Assembly (NCBI GenBank): GCA_004154925.1
Contig: QJNS01000237.1
Span: 1 to 64,000, forward strand
Source of the DNA: Monosporascus cannonballus
Taxonomy: Eukaryota; Ascomycota; Sordariomycetes; Xylariales
Length of the DNA: 64,000 bases
Reading direction: 5' to 3'
The notes beneath the pieces are model-generated. The model saw only the letters and a list, made by a program, of their open reading frames with translations, did no database searches and had not been told where the DNA came from. Shown piece after piece: positions 23,003 through 35,764 of the stretch (position 1 is the first letter of the stretch; each line of letters begins with the position of its first letter). The position numbers and the translations under genes were made by a program.

Positions 23003-24525
23003 CGTGGTGGTGGAACTTGGAGTATAACTGTTCTGTGGACTTCGATTATCGACTCAGGAGCGCTTGCTACTAATCCTCGCAGTCGCTTATACCAGGTACA
23101 GAAGAGGGGTTTTGTTAGGCGTGTATGAATTGGATTAAGTAATCTGAGGAAAGTCGCCACCATCCGGATCTTAGGGAGGGCTTTACTTAGGTTAAATAGT
23201 AGCACGTAGTCTAGAGAATGATTAACATCCCTAGCCAAACGCCTCTCGTTCTTAAATGTCTCGGCAATACCTACCCAAAAATGGGGGGGCATCTAAGCTG
23301 CGACGACGAGGTGGGGGAAAGGAGAGTTGGCAGGGGACGATCTGTGTGGGGTGGGGGATTGGTGATACGATCGCTAGATAGATGTCGTGTGATTGTGGGG
23401 TAATGCATCCTCGGACCAACCCGAGGGGGACTGGGTCTGGAGAGAGGAAACGATCTATCATATGGTTGGAGCCGCCCGATAGGGTGATGTCAAGCCGGGG
23501 CGAACAACCGTCATACGTCCCATATAAACTCAGAAAATGGGTTGGCATTAAGACGTAAAGGAAGGCTTCTTAAATTTCAAACGACCAAGATTCATTTATG
23601 GAAAGCATATCCATGCCCCTGCCGACCTTATAATCCGGTGCCTTTGGCGTATAAATTCGGAACACTGTCAGTCACAAATGCAGTGGTGCATAGGAAAAGG
23701 GGACAAACTGTAGCCAATAGTAATCCAAGCTCACCTAGTAAACTAAGAAGACAATTTACCTGAATGCTAAGTATTAATCTATTTGATGGCGGCCAGAGCA
23801 TTGCAAGGATAGACCAGTAGGCACTTAGTCACCAAGTACAGGTACTCTTCCCTATACAGCCTTCCCAGCTTGAATACAGTCTCATCGCCTTCCCACCCCA
23901 TCAAGAAAGTACATAAGTTTTATAGTACTCTCCTACTAGCCAGGCCTCCACGATCCTACGGCGTATGAGCCATGCATCTTGCCATCCACCTCTCCGGTTT
24001 ACAACCACACATACACCCAGACATAGGCGACATAAACACGCTCTCAAACCCAGGATGCGGAATTTCACCAGGGGTGGTGACAGGTGCCATTATCCAAGAA
24101 GTGCAAGCGAGACTACCGGTAGAGCGTGCCCCACCGCAGCCACTAATAACTTTGCGGCAGTGCTTACAGGACCGAGTTCGAGCGCAAAAAGGATGGCCTG
24201 CTTCGTCATACTGCTTGAATCTCAGGCCAAATTATTCATTCCAAGGTACCCCAGCACCTAGCTTTTTAGACCTATGCCGCCTGTCCTAACACAAGGCTTC
24301 ACTCCCTTACAGCCTGCCTCTGTGTCTTTTTTCCGAAACAGGAACATCATATCATCATGAACATCGCTACCAACTGCCAGAGAGAAGACCATTCCTAGCA
24401 TGGGATCAATCGAGCCTTACATAATTGCTAGGTATCTCCTTCTATCATGCAATCATCTTCTTCAAACCTACGTGGTTGAAGTTTTGAGGATCTAACTAGG
24501 CCCTCTCTCACCCTACTACCCCTAT
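23003..24525. other. intergenic, no gene recognised
   Basis: Normal composition. Several overlapping short frames (about 60-105 codons) have no domain, no splice pattern and biased low-complexity content. The last part is the 3' flank of SEC26. Confidence 0.5.
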
Positions 24526-27500
24526 TCAAGCAGCGGCCGTCCCGATCTTGTTTAGCCCCTTGAGCGAGCCGAGACTCAGGGCCAACCCCTGGGACCTGCT
24601 TCTTATACGGACAAAGCCAGTGATAGGCCCGTCCTCGCCTTCCTTCTCGATGCTCAAGTTGGCCAAAGCATCCTCGCCTGAAAACACGCAAGTATTAGCA
24701 TTATCGCGGCCCACGGCGCGCAGAACTTTGGGCGTCAATAGAGAGAACACGGGGTAGAGCTTACCGAAAACACTCTTAGCATAGAGATTCGCACTCAAAA
24801 ACTGGCAGTCTCCCTTCATGCTGGCTTCGGGAGTAAGACAGTTCATATTCGTGCAGGCCATGAGCTGCTCTAGGAAATCCCTCAAGTTCTTAGCCTTGCT
24901 GTTGATGTTGACCTTGTTCTCCCATTCGAACTCTGTCCACATGGTGCGGAACTGCGTCTCGGTGCAGGTGGCGGGTTGGATGTAATCCATGATGTCAACA
25001 TGTAAGTCGTTAAGGATGACGACGTTGGTGTCGGTGCTGTGCGCCCCATCGTACACAACGTTGCCGAATATGACGCCCGTGTCGGTCGAGGACACCTTAA
25101 TTGTGCATTGCACATTGTGGAAGTCGTGCGGGCCCAGATTCTGCGTCGTCGGCCGCTCGACGACCTTCAAGTCACCGAGGGTCGCGAACTCGACTGACAA
25201 GTTCTGCAGGGTCTCGGTCGTCTGGTTGACAAGGAGGACGTCCAACACGATATCAAACTGGTGGACCTTGACATAAGCCTCGGCATATACAGGGTCGGAG
25301 AAACCCGTAAGCTGTACAACCCGACTGAGCTTCGAGGACAGATCTTCTGCGGTAGACTCTCCGCCTGTGGCTTTCTCCAGGTCGAGTTCGATCTCGTCGG
25401 CGCCATCCGTCGTGTTCTTTTTTGAAAGTTGCCGGATCTGGACGACGTCATCGACTTGGATAGCTGTCTTGGCCTTCTCAGAGGCCTCCTTGGCTGCTCG
25501 CTTCTTCTCCTCGACTTGGACCATGGCGCGGAAAGCCCTGCGCGTATCCTCAAGGAAGACCTTCTCTAATTCTTTCCTTTCGGAGAATTCGGCTAGAGCC
25601 CGGATGCAAGACATGATTCTGTCCACCGAGTCTTCATCGATGGGCGCCTTGACGAATTGGGACTGGCCAACACGAATAATGGAGATCATGATCAGCATTG
25701 CCTCAGCGCGGAGGGCATTTGTCCGGGCGGCATCCGAAGAGATCTCAGAGTGTCGCATAACAAGCTTCGTAAGGGCAGCAGACAGAACAGTGGCCAGGTA
25801 GTAATCCCCGTCGAGGATGAGCTGGCGCAAAGGGGGCTTTTGGGCGGCCTTGACGGCTTCGAGTCTCGCGGCAGCAGTGGAGCTGCTGGTCAGAGCCGTC
25901 TCGGTCGCGTATGTTCCATCCGCGAGGACCTTTCGTGATCCCGAAGGAGCTGCTGGCTTCGAATGGCCGTTGACCTGGTCTGCGATCTTGTCCTCGTCGT
26001 CGCCGTGGCTCTCCAACAGACGCTGTTCCGAAGCAAGGATAGGAATCTCCCCCAAACTGGCACGTATCCTCTTCCACGCCTCTCTGATATCATTCTCCTC
26101 GAGGGAGTACTCGCCAACGATCCAGATGATTCCGCGGTAGACCTTACCTGCCCTGACCTCACTAAGCGTGGCAACCAGGCGCTCAACGATGGACGCTCGC
26201 AACTTGGGGAACTTCTCCACAACCTCCTTCACGAAGTTGATGACATCCACGGCAGACGAGTTGCTGAAATCGGCAATGAAGTCCATCAGGAGGTCGACGA
26301 CACTGGCTGCGACCTCGGAGAACTTGATAGCGCACTGGTGAATGGAGTGGATGAGCAGCTGCCGGTACTCGGTATTCTTCTCGTACTCCTGGTCAACCGT
26401 CTTGGACAGCTCCTTCTTGAGCAGCAAGACAACCTCCTCGACGTTCTTGCTCGAGACCATCTCCAAGGCAATGCCGAGGGCTTTCCGCCGGACATCGATA
26501 TCGGTGCTGGACAGAACGCGCAGGATCTCCATAACCAGATCGTCCAAGACACCTTCATTCTTCTGGCGCAGCTGATCTACCCGGTCGAGCACGATGAGCT
26601 TGACATTGTTGTCGGCCTCCTTGATGCTCAACTCGATGAACTTGGCGGCGGCAGCCTTGACGGCCACGGGGTTGCTGGTCAATGCTGTAAGGGAGGAGGC
26701 GGCTTCGTATACCACAGTGGATGCTCCGGCCTCTAGCAGGTCGAATATGAGTCTTAAATACCGAGCCTGTTGGTTGTTAGGGGCACGTTAGTGTTAACTA
26801 ACGCATGGCGATTATGTAAGGCTGCGTACCTTGTGCTGTTGGTTCTGCACGGCGTCCTTGCGGATGAATTCGAGCTCGACCAGTTGAAGGAGCTCCTCTG
26901 CGTTGGGGATTCCCTCAAAGACGGAACTCAGATAGGCCAGGGCCTTGTCGTGGTCGATGCTGGACAGGGCGGCAAAGGCATTGCGCTTGCAGGTTGCATC
27001 GGTCTCGACCTCGAGGAAAGAAGCAATCAAGTCGGAAGCGTCTGGAATTAAGGATTGCGAATGTTGGTGTATAGAAGCGATGGCAAAGACGGCGTTCTTT
27101 CGCACATACGCATGTCTGTGCTCAAGACATGAGCGGGCAGAGGAGAGTAGGGGTTCGATCAGTTCGGCCTCCCGTAGCTTGCAGAGGAAGCGCAATGTGT
27201 TTCCCCGGATGTACTCGTTAGGGTGCTGCAGGTCGTTTCTAATGCCATTGCTGGACCACGTTCCCTAGTTAGCAACAAAGAGCTGGACACAATGCTACGT
27301 CCCCGACGAGCGCAAGACTCCTCTCTGTCTATGTAGGTGTACTCACCAAACAAGAATCATCTCTTGCTTCAGCTTGCCACTCGCATCGAGCTTCGGACAG
27401 ATCTCATAGTAGAAATAGAGTAGTTTCTTCAATGGTTTCGACTTCGACGGCATGACGAATCGGATGATGTGCATGAGTAGCTGAGGCATAGGGTCGCCGT

Positions 27501-27651
27501 TCAACATGATGGTCAGGATGCGCTTCATGGTGTCGACCTTGGTCTCATCGGTCCCCTTCTCGAGCTGCAGACGCAGGTCGGAGAGAGAAGGGACGTCGGC
27601 AGTATTATCTTGGTGGACCAAGCTGTACGCATTCTCCAGGAAGGTAGCCAT
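24526..27651 (-). CDS. SEC26: coatomer subunit beta (beta-COP)
   Basis: Three exons: 27651-27347, 27250-26830 and 26766-24526, encoding 988 aa. Introns of 96 and 63 bp have donors GTGAGT and GTACGC and CAG acceptors. The N terminus (MATFLENAYSLVHQDN) starts an adaptin-like HEAT solenoid including NDLQHPNEYIRGNTLRFLCK and CLEHRHAYVRKNAVFAI, signature text of beta-COP. The C-terminal part is the coatomer beta appendage (EFEWENKVNI, MKGDCQFLSANLYAKSVFG). The protein is part of the F-subcomplex of COPI, which coats Golgi-derived retrograde vesicles after recruitment by Arf1-GTP. Length fits the family. It is divergent from MAGO with about 0.9 kb between the starts. Confidence 0.97.
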
Positions 27652-28544
27652 GGTGGGCGGTGGTTGTGGTTGCGGTTCTCGACCGCTTCGTCAGAACCAA
27701 ACGTCGAATGGCGACCGTGGGGCTTAAGCAGAGACGAGAAGTAACCGTAGCTAGCGAGATCGGGATTGGAAGAGATATGAGGCCCGCGTATACTTGGGTC
27801 TCGGGGATTCTCCACGTGTCGATGGTCGGCAGAAGGGTAATCGGGATCGGAGAGAGATCGAGATTACAGACTCACTCGCTCGCTATTCGTTTAACAGACT
27901 TTAAGCGTCTTATAGGGGATAATGCGACCATGCATCCCAGTGAGTGCGGACGGGGGAAGAAAAGACAGCGAGCAGCGTCTGTGGCTGTTGTAGTTGTTGA
28001 AGTGGTCGAATTGGGAATCAGTTCCAGGGAGTCGATTCGTTATCCAAAATGTCCACAACTGGCAACTTTATTTAACCTTGTCCGCGCTGTACTGAGCCTA
28101 CGGGTACACGCACGTTGCTGACATCCACAGGCAAACTTGGGGTACCACTCGAAATCTGTTCCCTCCTGAAAGCTCGGGGCACCCTGAAAAGCGAGCTGCC
28201 TTAAAGACTGCGCTAAAACCCAACGCCCGTCTCGCCTCATAATTATGTTGAGCCACACTTCAGCCTTACCTTAGCCTCAGAGGGGGACTTTATCGTTTAT
28301 CGCTGATAAAGGGAGCTCCGACCGCCTTCCCCCTTCTCCGCCACGCCCTGTGCAATACCTCTCGTCGTTAGGAGACTTGAATTGCCCCGCCAAAAGTTAC
28401 CACAGCCTCCGATCGCATATCCCCAGCGAGTGACGACTGCAACTCCAGGCCTTCCTTCTCCCCGTACCTGGCGGATTTATTGACGGATCCTTTGCACGGC
28501 CAAACACCCTTCCAAAGAGCCAGGGCCCTGCTTCTTAATTCAAC
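27652..28544. promoter_or_regulatory. shared divergent upstream region of SEC26 and MAGO
   Basis: 893 bp between two start codons on opposite strands. No coding potential is seen. Specific factor sites are not assigned. Confidence 0.45.
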
Positions 28545-29363
28545 ATGGCAGCCAGCAGCGAGCCGTTCTACCTACGATATTAGTTGCGTTGCCTACCAAT
28601 CCCTACGTGCGACAAGGTGTGCTGTTAGCTAACACCGCGCCCTCATTAGCTCGGGTCACTCCGGCCGGTTCGGACATGAATTCCTCGGTTCGTTGATCTT
28701 GCGACTCGTGACCTGCATTGTTCCTATGTGTTGGATCAGCGGCTGGCTGACACTCATTCGACGCGCCCAGAGTTCGATTTCAGAGTGGTGGGCGACGGCC
28801 GGAGCGCGGTTGCGCGATACGCCAACAACTCCAACTACCGAAACGACAGCCTGATCAGGAAAGAGAGTACGTCGCATGTGCACTTCTGCCTCCCTCATGC
28901 TCGCTCAAGAAGGGCCCGATGGAGCAGTAAGAATACGCATCGACTAACATTACGCGCCCGGTTAAACAGTGTGCGTCAGCTCGCTAGTCGTCGAAGAGAT
29001 CAAGCGCATCGTGAAGCAGAGCGAGATCATGAAAGAAGACGACGCCAAGTGGCCACAGAAGAACAAGGACGGCCGGCAGGAGCTGGAGATTCGGCTCGGG
29101 AACGACCACATATCATTCGAGGTGAGAAGGATCCCGGAACAAACAATCCTCGCCCGGCAATGGACTGGAACGGAGAGATAGACCTGCTGTACTGACCATC
29201 TCCATCTACCCCCTAATAGACGGCGAAGATCGGCTCCCTCATCGACGTGACGGAGTCCGCAGACCCGGAAGGCTTGCGCGTTTTCTACTACCTGGTGCAG
29301 GATCTGAAGGCCCTCGTCTTCAGCCTAACATCACTCCACTTCAAGATCAAGCCCATCTCATGA
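28545..29363 (+). CDS. MAGO: Mago nashi, exon junction complex subunit
   Basis: Five exons: 28545-28582, 28650-28687, 28771-28866, 28970-29121 and 29220-29363, encoding 155 aa. Introns carry CTAAC or CTGAC branch points; the first two donors (GTTGCG, GTTCGT) are weak. The joined protein reads as a full Mago: [53 protein letters not shown] and the C terminus [20 protein letters not shown]. Mago pairs with Y14 (RBM8A) to lock the exon junction complex on spliced mRNA. Its presence fits an intron-rich fungal genome. It converges on GID4 with 533 bp between the stops. Confidence 0.96.
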
Positions 29364-29896
29364 GACAGAACGAACCCAGCGCGCTTACGAAGACTTAATG
29401 AAAGGACCGATGAATATGCGGAGGTGGTGCAGAAAAAACGAGCGGGGTCCGTTCTCTTCATTTCGTGGCAAACAATGTATGCGAAAGGCTCGTCTGTCCC
29501 GCCACAAGCTCCCTAAGTAACCAACCGGAATATACCCCCTTTTGCCAGCCTGTTGGCCCAAAAAAAATGCAACAATTATGCTTCCGTTCGCCATCATCTC
29601 CGCCTTGATATGCTTCCGGCCCTCATGATTCTTTTTGACTCTTGCTGCCATGCGCTATGCTGCTAGTCTTCGAATCAGCCTTCTTTGAGCGCTTTGTATC
29701 CCTTGCCTTAAGCGTAGACCGTAGCGATACCGATATTGACATTCGATTTTCGATATTTGAATCCCCTTTCCTCGGAAAGTCTTCCTTTCGTAATCTAGAC
29801 GCCCCTTGCATGAAATTCGTATGCACCTCCCACGGGTCACTCGTATTATCATAACCAATTATCTGGGTTTCATATTCCTGTCCTATACGTCGATCA
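29364..29896. terminator. convergent 3' flanks of MAGO and GID4
   Basis: 533 bp between two stop codons of converging genes. No coding frame. Both transcripts must end here; polyadenylation sites are not pinpointed. Confidence 0.4.
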
Positions 29897-31423
29897 TCAC
29901 CTGAACTCCATGGCCGCGAAGCAGCCCCTATCGTCCACGTGGTGAAGGTCTAGTTGCTGAAATCTGCTGTCGTGTCAGTGCCGGCCATTTACCAACGGAG
30001 GGAGTGTCTGGTGGGTCGGGGCGGGGGCGAGGGTGAAGGCAAAGGTGGAGAGGGAAAGAGAAAAGGGGCTCGACTACGCACTTCTCGCTCTTGGAATGGA
30101 AGTAAATCCCGTGGACCTCGCCCTTCTTCTGGTTAAAGCAGATGTAGTAGAATCCCTCGAAGCTGGCGCCGTTGATGGTGCGCACCCGGTGGTCCGGCAC
30201 CAGGAAGTGCTCCTTCCATCGCATGAAGATGTTCTCGCGCTGCGCCACGTTGCCCACCATAGGGCCTGCCCCGGCTCCGATATGTGTCGTCCCCGGCGGA
30301 GGCGACGTCGCCCCGGCGCCCGACCTACTGCTGCCGGAGGAGATGGCCGCCCGCAGCGCCGGCTTGTACTGCCGGAATGCCGTGAACTTGCTCCAGTGGT
30401 TGAGGTCGATCTTCTCGGTGGCGCCCCAGCTCGGGTGCTGCGTCAGGAAACCGTACTTGCTGCCGATGATCTCGCCCTCGAAGTACGTTGTCAGTGTCGG
30501 GTTGTCCTCTGTCAGGCCTGTTTTTGGTGCCGTTCCCAAGTCAGCAAGACGAAGAAGAAAGGACGTAGCCTTCGTTGGTCGGGAGGAGACGAAAGTGAGA
30601 GTCAGGCAAAGGCAACAAAAACACAGGGGAGGCTGACCTTGTATCTTCAGGTAGCCGCACAGGAACGACTCTCGGAAATCGACATATTTTATCTCCACCT
30701 GCACGTCGTAGACCTGGCGCTCCGACTGCTGCGTTCCGTGGAACCTGCTGCCCGGCCGCAGGAACGACGAAGGCGAGGTCGGCAATATCTTGATCACAAC
30801 GGTTAGCCATGGCCCTCCCGGTCTCGTAGTGCGCCGGCAAGAGGGTTCGTCCCTTGACATACTCTGACATTGGAGTACTGGTATCCCATCGGGGGCGCAG
30901 AGCTATCGTCCCAGAACCCCGCCTGTATTAATCCGTCCCCGGGCTTGTCGTTGTGGGACGGCATGTCATAGTCCGTGCTTCTCGCATTGTGTCGCCGCCG
31001 CTGCTGCTGCTGCGGTGGTCGTGGTGCCGATGACGTATCCGCGTCACCCGGGGCTGCTATACCCTCCTCGACTTCCATCGGCTTGTGGTGCGATCGCGCA
31101 TCACCAGTCTCGGTCTCCACGGTGCCGGTCGTGGACTCCGGGGTCACGCCGCCGCCGTCTCTCGAATCGGGCCGCGGCGATTCAGTGTTGGAGCGCGACT
31201 CCACCGTCGCCGTGGTGGCATCTTCCTCGATCACGTCATCGGAGGGCGAGCTGACGGGTTCGGGATCCGGTGATGCGGATTCGGCCTCGCGATGGACGCT
31301 TATGGCCGCCACGTTGGGCCTCTCTTGTTCGCTGGGGCGCCAGGATCGGGGTTCTTCGGGGCATGTCGAGCTATGGGATCGGGGCGGGACTTCAGGGGGC
31401 GGATTGCTGGAGGGAGTCGGCAT
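29897..31423 (-). CDS. GID4: GID4/VID24-type substrate receptor of the GID ubiquitin ligase
   Basis: Four exons: 31423-30863, 30788-30638, 30517-30082 and 29963-29897, encoding 404 aa. Introns of 74, 120 and 118 bp have donors GTATGT, GTCAGC and GTGCGT; all junctions keep frame. Residues 1 to about 185 are Ser/Pro/acid-rich and probably disordered. The beta-barrel follows: FLRPGSRFHGTQQSERQVYD, VEIKYVDF, GYLKIQGLTEDNPTLTTYFE, GEIIGSKYGFLT, MRWKEHFLVPDHRV, GASFEGFYYICFN and a final CFAAMEFR. GID4 binds N-terminal Pro or related degrons on gluconeogenic enzymes and delivers them to the GID/CTLH E3. A Gly/Pro/Ser-rich loop (about residues 285-310) interrupts the barrel, common in filamentous fungi. 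Confidence 0.95.
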
Positions 31424-33746
31424 GGTTGAGTTACGAAATACACTGCGCTACGATTGGGGCCCGGGTCGGCGGTCGGGATCGCGAGGCGGGTTCGGCTGAT
31501 ACGGGCTGCGGTGGGAGTTTCCGTGACGCGAATGGATGGCTTGCGCGTGGCCAGGAACCGGAGCAGACGGGCGGGGGAGGAGAGCTGAAGAGAAGACAGC
31601 GACAGAGCTGTGGTATAAAGTGGGTTACCAATAATGGTAAAGAGCAATTATAGATCCCTATGTAGAATACAAAGAAGTGAAGATGAATAAGAAGGACCTC
31701 CCTGGAAAATGAACTATCGTGATGTCGTCGAAAGTCAAAAGTTGGATATACTACTATGGGGTCATACAGTATGTAGTAGGTGTGCACTACGTAGGTATGT
31801 AAACCGGTTGGTAGGTAGACTGGATGCAGTATGTATGTACAGTATGGATATGGATCCGTCTCTATGGTAGCGAGGCTAACGGTAGATTAGATATCAGTTA
31901 CGTTAGTGACTAGTACGAACCTGAACCTGTACTACAAATAAAGGGTGCTGCTAATTACATAAATGAAATGAACGGCACGAGACAGGCAGTGGCACCCGAC
32001 TTGGCGGGAGTTATGGAAACAAGAGAGTCTTGGTCTCATACGGAGAGCGGGCAAGCTGGCGGCGATGGTCTGGTTTCGGGAGCCGAAACAGGGTTTATTA
32101 GTTAAAGGGATGGATCTCAGGGTATTCCGGGGTTGGCGCGGTATCATCTGTTGTAGAGTTGCACGATGATGGATGGGGTGGACTGACAGTTGGGTATGGG
32201 TCTTATCTAGCCTTGCGCAGTATGCGGTTAGTTACTAGGCAGTTGTATATATGTGCAAGTGTATACATAGGTACCTAGTCTAGAATGTACGGCATACGGC
32301 GAATCCGATTACGGATCGAATAGAAAAATACTTGGCAGCCTTGGTCACAGAAGAATGTGATTGAGCCGGAATGGGATGCCCAAAGGTGGCGCTGATCGAT
32401 TCGCAAGAAGCAGGATTCTACACTATGCTTTATGTGCGTTCTAGATGTCGAGACTGCTGCTATGCTACGAGAAAGCCTCTGAGGTAATGGTAGTACGAGA
32501 TATCTACCCATGTACTTAGCTCAAGTAACCATATCGTACTGCATAAATATTTCTCACCACCCAATATACCTTCTGAGACAAGCACACCATCTGACCGGCT
32601 ACAGCCTAGCGGTCTTGGTATTGGCTATAACTGGAATGTCGTCTTTGCTGTCGGTTGGGGAGAATCTGTCGAATTACAGAGCTCAAACAACATATGCCCC
32701 ATTGTGAGGACGTATGACAAAGCTGCTGGCGATTGGGCATAAACAAGAAAACATATGACTGAAATCTGGGGTTGTTGATGAACTGAAGACCCTAAGCTCA
32801 TAAGGTGAAACTGCCTAATCCAGGTCAAGTTCATCCCAGGCGATGTAATCTCCATATGGACTGTGGCCTGGCTGCACATTGCTTACTTTATCGGCGTTGC
32901 TGATCTTGCATCTCGTATAAGTCTTCCATCCTTTCCAGAATCTCTTTAAACTTTGGTGCGGGCTTACGTCTCCCGTTTGATAGGCCTCGACCGTATACTA
33001 TGGTTACCGTGGTCCCGACATCTATATGCAGCTTGCTCCTCCCTTACGAAGTTAAGCTTTCGTGCTGTGCCGTGTCGTGTTTTAAGCTTTTGGCATGCAC
33101 GATATGGCTGGCGCCGCTACAGCAGAAAATGTCAATATGTAGCAGCGAAACTCTGGTTCCTGTGTCTGCGAACCGGGATATTGGCCTAGGGAGACGCGAG
33201 ACCCCAAACCTGTACCGTAGGTGAACTAATGTCCTTTCCCACACTCTGGGGCCTCGATGTCACGCACCCATTCAAAGATGCGGAAGGAATGCCGAAGGCG
33301 AACTGCATTGGAACTCCTGGCGTCTTTCGTACCGCAAAGGACCTGGTAAGATTGGTGCACCTAGGTGCTTCACCGACGTATGCTACTGACGGCTTGGGCC
33401 AGGCCACTATGATGGATAATGGCGATCAGTATGGAGGTCCTGAATGAGGGCTATCGGCCAAGATAGAGAGCCAGCGGGCAATTATCCGATCATAGCTTCC
33501 CAGTCGCCGAGAAGCGCAGTGGCCTATGTCAATGAGAAAATAGGGGCTCAGGGGGCAAGCGCGGGCATCGGGACATGACGGCGCATTAGAACTTCGATAT
33601 TGGGGATTTACCGAAGTATATGAGACCCATCTGGGAGTGATACCTGTAGGCCTGTACCGTGTCTGATATCACGAAGATCATAACTGTCCCTCCCCCGTTT
33701 TTACAGACAGCTAGACACGGAGCGGACCAGTCCGATGGCCACGCAA
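31424..33746. other. intergenic, 2.3 kb, no gene recognised
   Basis: Upstream of GID4 and downstream of TRM11. Contains scattered GTAGGTAG/TACCTA-type motifs (31,750-31,830; 32,270) and pyrimidine tracts. Short open frames such as 33229-33447 lack a recognisable domain. Confidence 0.5.
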
Positions 33747-35257
33747 TCAATTTGGAGTGGCCTCCCGAGCCGGCGACTCTATCTTAAAGCCAGTGAAATA
33801 CGCCCGGCGAAAGGCGTTCAGGTCATCGGCTGTATGGCCATTGATTTTCTCCTGTTCCTTTTTAAGTGCGACCACGGACCTGTCAACCTGCGAGTCCGGT
33901 AGTCGACGGTATGTTATAAGTCTCCTCGACCCTAGCAGATGGTCAATTATACTCCACACAAGCAGAATCACATGGGTATTCTTACACTTATTGAAGGTCT
34001 GTGTGCAGACGACGACGATCTCCAGGCACGGGTGGATGGGCACTGCAATCTCCAACTCCTCGTCGTTGGCAGTCGGCATCCAGAACGACAACCGCCCATT
34101 GTCTACCAGCGTATCCGAGGCAAAGTTGAGGATGTCGTCCAACATAGCCGTGAAGCTGTATGGTTTCTTAGGAGGTACGAAGTCGGGGTTCCTGCGAATT
34201 TGGTCAGCGTTGTTCCGATAGGAGTCGTTAACTCGTCTCAGCTTACTTGTACGTCCGCTTTCCCTTCTCGACGAGATTCGCGAACTTCTCTACGTCTTTG
34301 CAGCCCAAGACCCTCAGCCCCTCTCTGACACCGTACGGCGGGTCGCAGACGATACCGTCCAGTATCCTAGCCTTCCGTACGGGGCTGTTTGTCAAGTCGC
34401 AGACGAATATATCGCCGATCTGCTTTTCCAGGCCGTATTGTTGGAAATTCCCCTTCAGGCTCTTCTTGCCCCCTTCGCCTCGCACGCTACGGCCATCTAT
34501 ATCACTTCCAAAGCCGATGGCCCCAAACTGCGCGCATGCGATGGGGAAACTACCCGTCCCGACAAAGGGGTCGTAGAAGATCTTGCCGGGGCCGGCAAGA
34601 GCTATGTTCGCCGTCACCAAGGCGAGCTCGGAGTCCATGGAGGTCGTGCTGATATAAGCCCGCTTCTTGAGGTCAAAGATATTTATCAGGTCCCTTACAC
34701 TATGGGATATCAAGCGGCCGAAGTAGACTTTCAGCGGGTTCGGGATGTTCTTGGGCACGGAGTCCCACTCCCACTCCTCGAAGACGGTGAACTCCTGCTC
34801 GGGCGAGGACATCAGGATTTGCCCGTCGAAAGGCAGGTAGGCGAGAGAGTCTATGAGCTCCTTCCTCTTGTTCGAAGACCGTGACCCTTGGTACGAGTCA
34901 AAGTTGATCTTGAATGACGATTGCTTGTATCGCGACCACCATTGGGCGGTGTCACGCTTGATGGCGACATGGAGGTCGTCCCATGTGTCGGCTGTGGCCC
35001 AGTGCTCATGGATACTCTGCGCTAGGATCGACCGCTTCATGAGGGCTCTTGCATCCCCCTCGGAGGGCAGCTGCACGAGGCAATAGGGAGACTAGACACC
35101 GTGAACACAATTGTACATAACACGTGTAAAAGCACGGACTCACCTCATCGCTATAAGATATTATCTTTAGCTCGATGTTGAGGTAAGTGGCCAGCGCCTG
35201 GATTTCGGCTAGGCGAAATGTCTCGTGCCATTGGGTGAAGCGAATTAGATATTCCAT
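33747..35257 (-). CDS. TRM11: tRNA (guanine-10-N2)-methyltransferase catalytic subunit
   Basis: Four exons: 35257-35144, 35091-34247, 34191-33986 and 33931-33747, encoding 449 aa. Introns are 52, 55 and 54 bp with donors GTGAGT, GTAAGC and GTAAGA. The N-terminal THUMP-like part is followed by a Rossmann methyltransferase domain: SAM-binding motif FYDPFVGTGSFPIA (DPFVGTG at about 212-218) and catalytic motif DPPYG at about 288-292. The C-terminal FNKWSRRLITYRR is a Trm11 signature and spans the third intron. With Trm112 it forms m2G10 in cytosolic tRNAs. It is divergent from RPP40, 507 bp between starts. Confidence 0.96.
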
Positions 35258-35764
35258 CTCGAGGTCGACCCCTCAGACAACACGAAGGTTTGGGCCCCTG
35301 AATAAACTTTCAGACACTGGGGAGTACGAGCCCTGAATAACGGAATGTGTGCGATTTTTTAAAATTCGGTATGGAGAATGCCATTTGATCCAACTCCGAT
35401 ACTCAACTCCGCTCGTGACTTGACTCATCAAAGAACTGCTGGTTGTGTGCGAAAACTTCTTAACCACCGCCAGCATTTTGGGACTATGCAAGGAGGGGGG
35501 TGAATGCATTGAAAAGATGGCCGAGTCCCTAGTATGGCGCTGTCATCGGTTGTTGCAAAAGCCCTACAAAGCGACAATCCCGCTTTGCGCAAGCCATGCC
35601 TCAATGCAATAAAGCAGTATAAACTTCAATCGGGCTGGCTGTCTTATCCTCGCGCCTCGGCGTGATTGTAGCTTCGTTTCCTTGGTCTGCTTGCGTTGAA
35701 GCGACTCAATTCTGCGATACTCATACAGGCGCCCAATCGGGACCAAGTATGCCAACAGGACAAG
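35258..35764. promoter_or_regulatory. shared divergent upstream region of TRM11 and RPP40
   Basis: 507 bp between the two start codons. A 43-codon open frame (35534-35665, ATG to TGA) lies upstream of RPP40 on the same strand and could act as a uORF if transcription starts early enough. No specific factor sites were assigned. Confidence 0.45.

Noticed and set aside
22999..23292. 97-codon minus-strand frame upstream of the 103-aa gene
   Set aside because: It abuts the real exon 1 in another frame and shows no recognisable protein features.
23965..24289. Overlapping plus-strand frames of about 100 codons
   Set aside because: Both frames are open by chance, with no domain, intron pattern or constrained composition.
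25963..26736. 257-codon plus-strand open frame opposite SEC26
   Set aside because: It lies fully antisense to conserved beta-COP exon sequence; GC-rich coding DNA often leaves such shadows, and no domain is visible.
35510..35590. tRNA-Ser-like start (gatggccgagt)
   Set aside because: No matching anticodon arm, TPsiC arm or acceptor stem follows.
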